A stretch of DNA of 64,000 bases from Megaustenia siamemsis (lineage: Eukaryota; Mollusca; Gastropoda; Stylommatophora; Ariophantidae): positions 62,646,092 to 62,710,091 of the forward strand of contig JAVIAB010000101.1 of the NCBI GenBank assembly GCA_032433765.1, given 5' to 3'. A program made the position numbers and the translations under genes. This document shows positions 55,141 through 63,947 of the stretch, in pieces. Below the pieces are notes generated by a model. It had not been told where the DNA came from. It worked only from the letters and a program-made list of their open reading frames with translations, and did not search any database. The first letter of the stretch is position 1. The number at the start of each line of letters is the position of its first letter.

Positions 55141-55615
55141 ATGTTATATAATGATACACATGTACGGTGTTGTCAGAATCTATCACGTAAGAAAGAGTAT
55201 GCCAATGTTATATAATGATACACATATACGGTGTTGTCAGAATCTATCACGTAAGAAAGAGTATGCCAATGTTATATAATGATACACATGTACGGTGTTG
55301 TCAGAATCTATCACGTAAGAAAGAGTATACCAATGTTATATAATGATACACATGCACGGTGTTGTCAGAATCTATCACCTGAGAAAGAGTATACCAATGG
55401 TATGTAATGATACACATGTACGGTGTTGTCAGAATCTATCACCTGAGAAAGAGTATACCAATGTTATATAATGATACACATGTACGGTGTTGTCAGAATC
55501 TATCACCTGAGAAAGAGTATACCAATGGTATGTAATGATACACATGTACGGTGTTGTCAGAATCTATCATCTGAGAAAGAGTATGCCTATTGTATATAAC
55601 ATACACATTTGTCAG
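55125..55615 (+). repeat. 64-bp minisatellite derived from the 35-bp unit
   Basis: Each unit keeps the parts of the 35-bp unit (CCAATG..., TCAGAATCTATCAC, GAGAAAGAGTA) but has about 29 extra bases (TTATATAATGATACACATGT and ACGGTGTTG) between them. Seven to eight units; CGTAAG and CCTGAG subtypes occupy the left and right halves. Confidence 0.93.
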
Positions 55616-55797
55616 AGAGGCAAATTGGTCAGCAGGAATCAGCTCCCTCAATGAGATCGAGTTGCTTGCACTGAACAGAGACAAATGGCGATATTTGATA
55701 AACACATCTTTGCAAGGATTGAGACTAGAAAGAACATAAAAAAGAGAACGATTATCCGGGTCTGTATCTTATGGCTCGGATGGTCAATCGATAGATA
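55612..55797 (+). mobile_element. LINE-V short 3' end with (GATA)n tail
   Basis: It reads SLNEIELLALNRDKWRYLIN, a common LINE C-terminal pattern (EIExLAxDRxxWRxLI), then untranslated sequence and GATAGATAGATATG. It interrupts the end of the 64-bp array, which reappears at 55,798. Confidence 0.6.
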
Positions 55798-55885
55798 GAT
55801 ATGATATACATGTACGGTGTTGTCAGTATCTATCAACAGAGATGTAGTATTCCAACATTATATAATGATACACATACGGCTTTTT
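55798..55885 (+). repeat. Displaced unit of the 64-bp array
   Basis: ATACATGTACGGTGTTGTCAG, TATCTATCAACAGAGATGTAG and ATTCCAACATTATATAATG: one and a half units beyond the LINE-V insertion. Confidence 0.8.
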
Positions 55886-56550
55886 ATTTCGAGAATTAAA
55901 TCGACGTGTCATAATGGGTCTCTCAAACATAATTTGTTATAACTGGGTACTACAGATTAACTAAAGTTTGTATGTACATAGCAAATGTATTTTGACGATG
56001 ACACTGACTTTGGTGTTTTTTGTTTTGTGGTTTATCTAAATTCCTTAAATGCAAGCATACCAGTGGGTGCATGCACGTATCTTCACAGCAAACTACTATC
56101 CCAGCATCATCAGTGACGTCTTTGTTATAATGCGAATCAGATTGATTAATCGTATATCTCATCTTCTTTAAGAAAAGAAAATGACTCATTAAGGAAATTC
56201 ATAGATAGCATAATTGAAGTTTGCAAGAAATGTATTGTAACAAACAATCAAATAATGAATGCAGAGCATGCATGACATGAGATGCGCACAGATAATATAT
56301 TTCAAAAGTATTGGATATGTTTTTCACTAGACACAGATTTAGGTAGACACCGGACCTGGACATATTAGATCATTTGCTCAGATGATCTAGAATCAACGAC
56401 AGACACGTATTGTCATTAAAATGAAAGACTGGCGACGGCTAGGGCGATGTAGAACGAGAGACAAGGCAGAGAACAGTGGAGACAGAGATGAAGAGTGTGA
56501 GTCAGATGTGAGGTAGACTGTGATTGATGAGCAAGGGAAGCACGAGGTGG
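55886..56550. other. No recognisable feature
   Basis: AT-rich sequence between arrays; no motif, splice-flanked frame or repeat match. Confidence 0.4.
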
Positions 56551-56554
56551 CGGT

Positions 56555-56895
56555 ACTTTGATGTTGGTCTACAGAACTTGAATGATCACAGTGAAGTGAA
56601 GGCAATATATATGATACGCTACACGACATGAATGGCTTCGGCCCGCGCGAAATGAAGGCACTAAAGCGAGGCGCGACATAACGTGAAAGGCTTCGGCCCG
56701 CGCGAAGTGAAGGCACCAAAGCAAGGCGCGACATAACGTGAAACGTGAAAGGCTTCGGGCCGCGCCAAGTGAAGGCACTGTAGTGAGGCGCAAAATAACG
56801 TGAAAGGTTTCGGGCCGCGCGAAGTGAAGGCACTATAGTGAAGCGCGATATAACTTGAAAGGATTCGGGCCGCGAGAAGTGGAGATGCTTTGATG
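56555..56895 (+). repeat. 55-bp GC-rich minisatellite
   Basis: The unit contains CGCGCGAAGTGAAGGCACTA, AAGCGAGGCGCGACATAACG and TGAAAGGCTTCGGGC. About five units, much richer in G+C and CpG than the surroundings. Flanks carry CTTTGATGTTGGTCTACAG, the same words that head the 33-bp array. Confidence 0.9.
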
Positions 56896-57972
56896 TTGCT
56901 CTACATAAGATGAAAGCGCACGAGCCACCCCAAGTTGAGACACGTTGATGTTGCCTTAAGGACGTGAATGACCAATGTCATAACAAAGTAGAGGCAGGTT
57001 AATGTTGCTGGCAGAACAAAGTAGAGGCAGGTTAATGTTGCTGGCAGAACAAAGTAGAGGCAGGTTAATGTTGCTGGCAGAACAAAGTAGAGGCAGGTTA
57101 ATGTTGATGGCAGAACAAAGTAGAGGCAGGTTGGTGTTGCTGGCAGAACAAAGTAGAGGCTGGTTGATGTTGCTGGTAGCACAAAGTAGAGACAGGTTGA
57201 TGTTGCTGGTAGCACAAAGTAGAGACATGTTAATGTTGCTGGCAGCACAAAGTAGAGACATGTTAATGTTGCTGGTAGCACAAAGTAGAGACATGTTAAT
57301 GTTGCTGGCAGCACAAAGTAGAGACATGTTAATGTTGCTGGCAACACTAAGTAGAGACATGTTAATGTTGCTGGCAGCACAAAGTAGAGACAGGTTAATG
57401 TTGCTGGCAGCACAAAGTAGAGACAGGTTAATGTTGCTGGCAGCACAAAGTAGAGACAGGTTAATGTTGCTGGTAGCACAAAGTAGAGACATGTTAATGT
57501 TGCTGGTAGCACAAAGTAGAGACATGTTAATGTTGCTGGCAGCACAAAGTAGAGACATGTTAATGTTGCTGGCAACACTAAGTAGAGACATGTTAATGTT
57601 TCTGGCAGAACAAAGTAGAGACATGTTAATGTTGCTGGCAGCACAAAGTAGAGACATGTTAATGTTGCTGGCAGCACAAAGTAGAGACAGGTTAATGTTG
57701 CTGGCAGAACAAAGTAGAGACATGTTAATGTTGCTGGCAGCACAAAGTAGATACATGTTAATGTTGCTGGCAGCACAAAGTAGAGACATGTTAATGTTGC
57801 TGGCAGCACAAAGTAGAGACATGTTAATGTTGCTGGCAGCACAAAGTAGAGACATGTTAATGTTGCTGGCAGCACAAAGTAGAGACATGTTAATGTTGCT
57901 GGCAGCACAAAGTAGAGACATGTTAATGTTGCTGGCAGCACAAAGTAGAGACATGTTAATGTTTCTCTACAC
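56896..57972 (+). repeat. 33-bp minisatellite, about 30 units
   Basis: The unit is AAAGTAGAGACATGTTAATG plus TTGCTGGCAGCAC. With a period of 11 codons and no stops, three frames stay open for over 330 codons (plus: LMLLAAQSRDM; minus: LPATLTCLYFV and NINMSLLCAAS), all confined to the array. I take them as artefacts. Variants AACACTA/GCACAAA and ACAGGT/ACATGT mark duplicated blocks of several units. Confidence 0.97.
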
Positions 57973-58034
57973 GACGGCACTAGGCGAACAAACTATTATC
58001 TGATTTATTGATCTGTGGAAAAAGAAAAGCGTAA

Positions 58035-58110
58035 AGTAAAGCATTCATTCAATTCATTCGTTCATTCATTTTTTTTCATTCATTGTTTTTTATTCATTCA
58101 TTTTCTTCTC
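58035..58110 (+). repeat. (ATTC)n microsatellite
   Basis: Imperfect ATTC units with T-runs, at the 3' end of the minus-strand LINE-S copy; it may be that element's tail (GAAT)n. Confidence 0.85.
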
Positions 58111-58735
58111 GTGCCGAATACAGCACATAGGGCGAAGGTTACAGTTCTCCACGATTGACAACTTGTTGCTTGACATTGTAGTTCTTATTGTTCTCTTAGT
58201 CCTACGGCTGAGCCTTCCCTAATAATTGTTCTGCTTAGCGATTCTTCTGGTATTTCTTGTTTTCTTTTACCAGATCGTTTCCACATGAATGCCTGATGGG
58301 GAAGTCTTTCGTCATTCATTCTCAACACGTGATCGATGTATCTCCAACGACTTCTTCTTATAAAGCTCGAATATGAGGGTTGTCATATTCGACATGTCGA
58401 CACGTATTATTGTTTTCATTCGTCTCTTATATGCTCGATTGAATTGAATTCTTTCCAACTTATGCTGGAGATCCAGAGAAGATTTTTGTTTCCAATGCCA
58501 TTTAATGTCCCTATCTAAAGTCTTGGTGAAATTCCAATTTTCACATCCGTTTATAAGCATTGGTATCACATATGAGTTGAACAATCTAAGTTGTATACCG
58601 TTACTGATATTGTTGAACCTTCAGTTGATCATCAGTTTGTTGAAACCATCTGCTGTTAGTGTGATGCATGTCATTATTTCTGATGCCATTTCTCCAACTT
58701 TGCACACTTTTCTGCCCTAGTAGATAACATTTGTC
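58080..58735 (-). mobile_element. LINE-S 3' copy with (GAAT)n tail
   Basis: MFNSYVIPMLINGCENWNFT (the VIPxLxYGCExW block after RT), KTLDRDIKWHWKQKSSLDLQ, HKLERIQFNRAYKRRMKTI and KSLEIHRSRVENE-stop, then broken MNDERLPHQAFMWK-like coding to 58,110. It belongs to none of the other groups here. Confidence 0.75.
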
Positions 58736-58973
58736 ACTTGTTTATACAATTTCATTGTTAATTGTTATATAGCATCCTTTGTTGGCGATATCCAGGACAT
58801 TCAAAATAAAGCATAGTCAAGGAAAGAAATACAAAGTGAGGTTGAAGATCCTTATGTAATTTATATAACTGCGATATATGAAAAGTAAAATTAGTTATAA
58901 CAAATATAAATATACCTTATACGAATGTTTTACTAAATGTAAATTAATAAAACTAGTCCCTTATAACTTCCAG

Positions 58974-59003
58974 GGAAGAGATCCGACCACTGGAGAGCCA
59001 TTG
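58974..59003 (+). CDS. Micro-exon 19, 30 bp (GRDPTTGEPL)
   Basis: The acceptor is agtcccttataacttccAG and the donor GTAAGT at 59,004. It reads GRDPTTGEPL, related to exons 16 and 17. Confidence 0.78.
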
Positions 59004-59009
59004 GTAAGT

Positions 59010-59900
59010 ATGTTCATGTAGGATTGACGCATATCTAAATGGATTTTTTAAACACGCATTTAAACACATTCATATATACACAGACACATAATTAATATAA
59101 CATCAGCTAATGACAAATTCCCTAGATGCATACGATCAAGTCATTTAGTGTGTATTTGGTAACATAAATGTGTGAACCTTGTGTCTCGAAGCAAATCCGT
59201 TAATGCACGCGTTGTCATATGAATGCGTCACATCATCAAAGTAATACGTTTTCTATTTCATGCGAGATAAATTGCTGTATTGTAATAAAACAATTGAGAG
59301 CGAAAGGAGCATTTGATCTGGCTAAATATGTATATTCTCGAATGTATGCTAAGCCCACACACAGTACATATATACTTGGATTTTGAGTCTGACTTTGCCA
59401 CTTCTTCACTCCTGTGTCTTTTTGTCTTGTCACATGTCTAACTTCTTTTATATCGAATCTCAATATCATTCTTTTAGCAACGTGGTAAAAACGACAACTC
59501 TTATATTCTCATTACGTGGATAAAAAGTTACGATTATCTTCAAAAGAAATGTTAGTTTTGTTTCCTTTTTAGTGTAAGTGTTAGGCCTTTAACATTCATG
59601 TTTTCTGAAATTTTGGAAGTATCTTTTTTTAACATTTCTACTCGAAGTTCGTTGTCCTTTTTCCATGGTATGCCTTTCGAACGATTTGGTTTAACGTTTT
59701 TGGTTCAACATTGGCCATTGGAGAATATTTGATCTTTATTTGATAAAGGTGAAGGCTAAATGAAACAGCTTACGATAAAAATCCTGGTGAAAATGGGATA
59801 ACGTGCGCAATGTTTTTAGTGTGAGTATCATATTGTGCGATAATAATAATATATACAAATAACACAAGTAACATGTTTCTCTTCTATAAACAAAATCGAT
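59010..59900. other. Intron, no feature recognised
   Basis: AT-rich. A weak minus-strand coding-like stretch (KTLNQIVRKAYHGKRTTNFE near 59.65 kb) may be LINE residue; not called. Confidence 0.35.
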
Positions 59901-59912
59901 ACCTCATCTTAG

Positions 59913-59942
59913 TTTTACAGTGTGATGGATTGTGCAAGCCAT
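59913..59942 (+). CDS. Micro-exon 20, 30 bp (FYSVMDCASH)
   Basis: Donor GTAAGT at 59,943. Two acceptors are possible: cctcatcttAG at 59,911-59,912 gives 30 bp in phase (FYSVMDCASH), while tttacAG at 59,919-59,920 gives 22 bp and breaks phase. The 30-bp form fits the gene. It has Cys at residue 7 instead of Gly. Confidence 0.55.
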
Positions 59943-60058
59943 GTAAGTAAGATAATAGACAAAGCATGTAAATAGTAGATTTCCTATTAAAATATGAGAA
60001 AACTTGCGAGGATGTTTAATTCAGAGAGATGATTGTCATTTGTGTTTCGTGTCTACAG

Positions 60059-60070
60059 TTGGGCCAGTGA
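60059..60070 (+). CDS. Possible terminal exon (LGQ-stop)
   Basis: A strong acceptor (tttgtgtttcgtgtctacAG, 60,057-60,058) is followed in phase 0 by Leu-Gly-Gln and TGA. LGQ also opens exon 7. AATAAA sites lie 10-14 bases further on, and no micro-exons are seen after this point. If right, the coding region ends here with a very short 3' UTR. Confidence 0.4.
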   Translation: MGQ

Positions 60071-60079
60071 ATACTTGTA

Positions 60080-60089
60080 AATAAATAAA
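60080..60089 (+). promoter_or_regulatory. Polyadenylation signal candidate
   Basis: Two overlapping AATAAA hexamers (60,080-60,085 and 60,084-60,089) just after the possible terminal exon. In AT-rich DNA such hexamers also occur by chance. Confidence 0.35.
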
Positions 60090-60319
60090 ATAGTTTCCGA
60101 TCTACCAGTTGTAAAACGTGCTTGAACACAAGTTATTAGTGGGTCGACCCATCGAATGTTTAAAGCATTGGCGTCGCAGACAAGTAAAATATGCATCCAA
60201 TATTGCATCACATCATTATATAAGAATGTTCTTTAAAGAACGATGATGGTAGATTTATGTTCGAACGGTCAAATAATAACACTTTCTTTTCTTTTACTCA
60301 TTTGGAAATCACTGTACAG

Positions 60320-60840
60320 CACACACTTCCAACCAATGTTGTGAAAACAATGCCAGAAATTAACTCCAGACTCATGAGCGATAAAAAAAAAAAATGATCA
60401 CTGCTGAAATTAAATGTGTTATACGACTGACAGTAATATAACTTGAGAGATTAATTCGGAAATAATAACTGAGAAAACAACAAAGAATACGTACTTCACA
60501 CTATGACTGACTCAGACTCGTCGATTTGGGTTATACTCCTATTATTCTTTGTGTCTAATATGTTTGGTCTGCCAATATAATGTCAATGGAGACAGGTGAA
60601 ATAACAAAGAGGCACGATCACGTGATAAGACAGAAAAATTAAAACACAACACTCCTAGCCCTCAGTAAACGTTGTGAGAACACCAAGGACCCACCACGAC
60701 AAAGAATGAATGCTCAAAAATTAGAAACACTAGGAGGCATAAGAACTTGTGAAGCCAACATAAGAGCAAAGCGCAGCAAATCCCCATTCACGTTGAAAGG
60801 CAATTAAAGAGGAAACAGAATAAGTAGAAGAAGAAAGACG
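60320..60840 (+). mobile_element. LINE-R 3' copy, degraded
   Basis: TLPTNVVKTMPEINSRLM, MITAEIKCVIRLTV, then shifted matches to GHVTRQKN-, TLLALSKRCENTK- and ANIRAKRSKSPFTLKGN-stop, with a GTAGAAGAAGAAAG tail. Same order as the copies at 54.4 and 63.1 kb. Confidence 0.75.
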
Positions 60841-61139
60841 ACGGGATCTCGGTTATAGTGTGCCCTTTACGACTGTATCTCTTCACACTCTCTATTTCCA
60901 GAGACCTTTCCTTTTCCGCGTGCAGACAAGTCGATGTACCTTACTGTGTTTTTGTTTTCTTTGGAATCTTTATTTTGTTGTTGCAAGTGACAGGTTGTAA
61001 GCCTATTGTATCTTTAGTCAAATCCTTACAGGAACTATCAGTCTACATACACTTCGAGAAATATTGGGACAAGCGGAGGAGCGTATATGGTGGTGTCCCG
61101 ATTGAAACTTATTCCGTGAATAGAATGAAATAGAAAAGA

Positions 61140-61209
61140 ATAGCCTGTAAGCGTATCCTTTAACCTCCTTAGTCGTCTCTTGTGACATTCTAGATTATAA
61201 CTTTTGTTT

Positions 61210-61272
<63 letters not shown>
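61140..61272 (-). repeat. Repeat F-like fragment plus (TA)n
   Basis: Minus strand: a (TA)n run of about 28 units (61,216-61,272), then AATGTCACAAGAGACGACTA, the repeat F core, with little else. Probably a short or decayed copy of the same or a related element. Confidence 0.6.
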
Positions 61273-61274
<2 letters not shown>

Positions 61275-61278
61275 ATAG

Positions 61279-61536
61279 GGGAGCCGCAATAGCTCAGTGG
61301 TTAGTGAACTTGACTACAAAGGACAAGGGGTAGGGTTCGATCCCAACGGATGGTTTCCGGGTTCACCCTTCCTTAAATGGATACCGGATTTTTTTCTGGG
61401 AAAGTAAAGCAGCACGGGCGTAATACCGACCACATTACCCCAAAAATCATGTGCTGAAGGTATGTAAAATATAGGGTCACTAACACCATATTTCCCTATA
61501 CGCCACTTGGCGTGACGTGGGTACTTTACTGTTTAG
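61279..61536 (+). mobile_element. SINE-A, near-consensus
   Basis: The head GGGAGCCGCAATAGCTCAGTG, the B-box GGGTTCGATCCCAAC, and the end GGCGTGACGTGGGTACTTTAC. ATATTGATAG at 61,269-61,278 and 61,537-61,546 is a 10-bp duplication. Confidence 0.95.
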
Positions 61537-61559
61537 ATATTGATAGATTAGTAATATAA

Positions 61560-62165
61560 AATGTAGATGAAGTGGACAAACACTTAGAAAATATGAAACC
61601 ATCAATGCAAAATAGGGCAATAACATTGAATCTATACTGAAAGAGAAAAGTCTGGCATGCCTGTGAATAGATGGTAAAGATTAGCCATGGAAACACTTGA
61701 GAAAATTAGCCTAAAGGGATGAGAGTGTAGATAATAGTCATGAATAAGAGGTGTATGACGAGACCTCGTCCAAGACATGTGTTATATTCCAAATAAAGTG
61801 TTCTAAGGAAAGTTGATTGCTTAGAAAACATAAAACATGTAGAGCAAAAATACATTAGAATAAATCCCTAAGAGAAAACCCGCGCAACAATGTTATACCA
61901 TATATACTCAGATGAAACAATAACATTATGTATGTGTCACACATACCATCTATGTCGTTTATGCTCAGACAGTAATTTGGACAATTGCTAATTTTAAAAT
62001 GTTCTCGACAATATGCGCAGTCAAGTTCACTATAAAAACGATGATTAAACAAGAAATAATAAAAAAAAATGTGACTATTTTACGGTATAAAAAGTGAAAA
62101 AAACTTAGTGGAACAAATCTGAGATTATAAAGAATAAATTCTAGTGTAAGAATGGAGAATAAGGA
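61560..62165. other. No recognisable feature
   Basis: AT-rich sequence between SINE-A copies; no motif, frame or tandem structure that I can place. Confidence 0.4.
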
Positions 62166-62169
62166 GCTC

Positions 62170-62260
62170 AGTGACGTACAAGGTATATGGTGTTAGTGAC
62201 GCACCAATTGTTTTGTTTAGTTATTGACGTTCTAACTTAAAAATCATGACCAGACGCATC
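62170..62260 (-). mobile_element. SINE-A 3' fragment
   Basis: TGACGTACAAGGTATATGGTG and TTAGTGACGCACC match the reverse of the SINE-A 3' part; the rest is decayed. Confidence 0.5.
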
Positions 62261-62274
62261 CTTGCATTCTAAAG

Positions 62275-62485
62275 ATTAAGTAACTTCGTGAAACAGCGAT
62301 GGGGGAACCATTTCAGGGAAAGTGGTATGTTTAGAACAATTGATAACAAATCACAAATAATGAACAACAAAAAAACAATGAACAACAGACAGCCTGAAGC
62401 AGGATCGAAACAGTACACTTCAGCACAACGCCTTGTCACGAGATACAAACGCTAGAGCACACGGCCAACTAAGCTATCTATGACG
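62275..62485 (-). mobile_element. SINE-D, tRNA-derived, most complete copy
   Basis: Minus strand: TAGCTTAGTTGGCCGTGTGC (A-box region), TGTACTGTTTCGATCCTGC (B-box), then CTTCAGGCTGTCTGTTGTTC, ATTATTTGTGATTTGTTATC and CATACCACTTTCCCTGAAATG. The body matches the copies at 49.4 kb and, less closely, 62.6 kb. Confidence 0.82.
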
Positions 62486-62580
62486 CAATAATGCATGCCA
62501 GGCCATTTGTTGCAATCATGAAAATGGACTATACAATAATCTCAGTTAATGGACAATAAGACGGGTATCCACATCACTGG

Positions 62581-62743
62581 GTACAAATAATAATACATAA
62601 ATATTATTATATGGGGAACTTGTGCCACTGAGTACGGGTTCGATCCCACTTCGGACCATATATTGTTCTTCGTTTTTTTCTATTGTTGTTTGTCTGTCAA
62701 TTTTTCCGAGTGCTAACACATACTTCTTTGTTCTATTATTCCC
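62581..62743 (+). mobile_element. SINE-D variant with target-site duplication
   Basis: GTACGGGTTCGATCCCACTTC, GGACCATATATTGTTCTTCG and CACATACTTCTTTGTTCTATT follow the SINE-D body with a truncated head. TATCCACATCACTGG at 62,566-62,580 and 62,744-62,758 is a perfect 15-bp duplication. Confidence 0.87.
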
Positions 62744-62889
62744 TATCCACATCACTGGTTGACTGCACAATACAATGACGTCACGTATGCTTTAAAGATT
62801 ATTTTAAAAATGATTCACACACAATTCGATTTTAATGCAGAATTTATAATTATACTTGTTTTCTTGAAAAGATTAGTGAAAGAAAATAG

Positions 62890-63395
62890 GAAGTCTTCCT
62901 CTTTTTTCTTCTATCCTTCCTCTGTTGCCGTTGGCGTCGAGGGGAGAAACAATCTGCGATTCTTTGCTCTTCTGTTGGCATCTTCTGATGTTATTCCTCC
63001 TAGTCACTCTAGTATTCCCTTTATCCATCTCTTTATCGGTCTTCCTCTTAATCTGACGTTTTCGTAGCGTTTGTTTATGGCTCTTTGATTCATTGTTAGT
63101 TCTTTCTGTCTTGTTATGTGGCCGAACCAATTTATCTGTTGTTTCTTTATGTATTCGACGGCTGGTTCAATTTCGAGTTTCTTCCTCAGGTCAGTGTTTC
63201 TTACTCTGTCCCTTAAGCTGTTTCCTGTCATTTTTCTGACACATTTCATTTCTGTGGTCGTTATCTTCCTTATTGTTCTAGAGTCCAGCGTCCAATTATG
63301 ACACTGATAGCACAGAGTTGGTAGAAAAATTGATTTGTATATTGCCCTTTTTGCTTCCGTAGTTATTGCTATGTTTTTCAAAATAGGTAGTAGAT
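62890..63395 (-). mobile_element. LINE-R 3' copy, best preserved
   Basis: IAITTEAKRAIYKSIFLPTL, YQCHNWTLDSRTIRKITTTE, MKCVRKMTGNSLRDRVRNTD, IKKQQINWFGHITRQKELTM and RGRPIKRWIKGILE, then in a second frame TRVTRRNNIRRCQQKSKESQ and SPLDANGNRG, with a GAAGAAAAAAGAGG tail. The LCYQCxxWT block corresponds to YGCESWT in RTE-1. One frameshift, near 63,010. Confidence 0.87.
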
Positions 63396-63407
63396 GTAGT
63401 ATAAGTA

Positions 63408-63947
63408 AAAAAAAAAAAGTAAAGTACCCCCGTCACGTCAAGTGGCGTATAAGGAATATGGTGTTAGTGACCATAAATTTTCCCGTGTGTTACCGGGGCC
63501 TCATTATGTGGGAAGTAAAGAATAGTGACACTGTGACCTTCCAGGCATGTCGTAAGAGGCGACTAAGGAGATTGATAGATGGCTTGACATGCTGTCATTG
63601 TAAAAAGTATTGTTATGGAAACATAACCATAGATTTTAGGAGCAGTGATCTCTGCAATATGTGCCATTTTGGCACGAAAGGTTTCTGTTTTTGAGAATGT
63701 GGTTCTGCCCCATGTGCCGTCTTCCGCTCGAAAGGACAATAGATAGATAGACCATACATTTTACAGACCTTCGGCACAGGATTTTTGGGGTAATGTGGTC
63801 CGTATTACGCCCGACCCGCTTCACTTTTCCAGAAAAAATGCCGGTACCCATTTAAGGCTGAGCGAACCCGGAAGCCGTCGGTTGGGATCGAAACCTACCC
63901 CGTGTCATTTGTAGTCCAGTTCACTAACCACTGAGCTATTGCGGCTC
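63408..63947 (-). mobile_element. SINE-A interrupted by repeat F
   Basis: Minus-strand head GAGCCGCAATAGCTCAGTGG at 63,947, body to GGTCTGTAAAATGTATGGTC at 63,751, then after the insertion the 3' end GGCGTGACGGGGGTACTTTAC followed by about 12 T. GTAGTATAAGTA at 63,396-63,407 and 63,948-63,959 is the SINE's duplication. Confidence 0.95.
63481..63750 (+). mobile_element. Repeat F nested in SINE-A, 270 bp
   Basis: It begins TCCCGTGTGTTACCGGGGCC, carries GCATGTCGTAAGAGGCGAC and GATGGCTTGACATGCTGTC, and ends CTCGAAAGGACAATAGATAG with a (GATA)n tail. ACCATAAATTT (63,470-63,480) and ACCATACATTT (63,751-63,761) form its duplication with one mismatch. Confidence 0.92.

Larger units (their letters stand above)
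1042..60110 (+). other. Micro-exon gene spanning the window (gene model; 5' end outside)
   Basis: Nineteen short plus-strand segments share one architecture: a polypyrimidine-AG acceptor, 21 to 42 coding bases, and a GTAAGT, GTGAGT or GTAGGT donor. Every length is a multiple of three (5 x 21, 8 x 30, 3 x 33, 2 x 36, 1 x 42), every segment is open from its first base, and all introns are phase 0, so any exon can be skipped without a frameshift. The concatenated product would be about 186 residues with no stop. Introns run from 114 bp to 8.8 kb and hold all the transposons; no exon lies inside a recognised repeat. The layout resembles helminth micro-exon genes, but I recognise no homologue. Exon calls come from reading signals by eye; some may be wrong and others missed. 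Confidence 0.7.

Noticed and set aside
56901..58003. Open frames of 359, 332 and 333 residues on both strands
   Set aside because: They come from a 33-bp tandem repeat without stop codons; three frames on two strands are open at once, limits follow the array, and there are no splice or start signals.
61038..61289. Frame with poly(Tyr-Ile) on the minus strand
   Set aside because: A translation of a (TA)n microsatellite.
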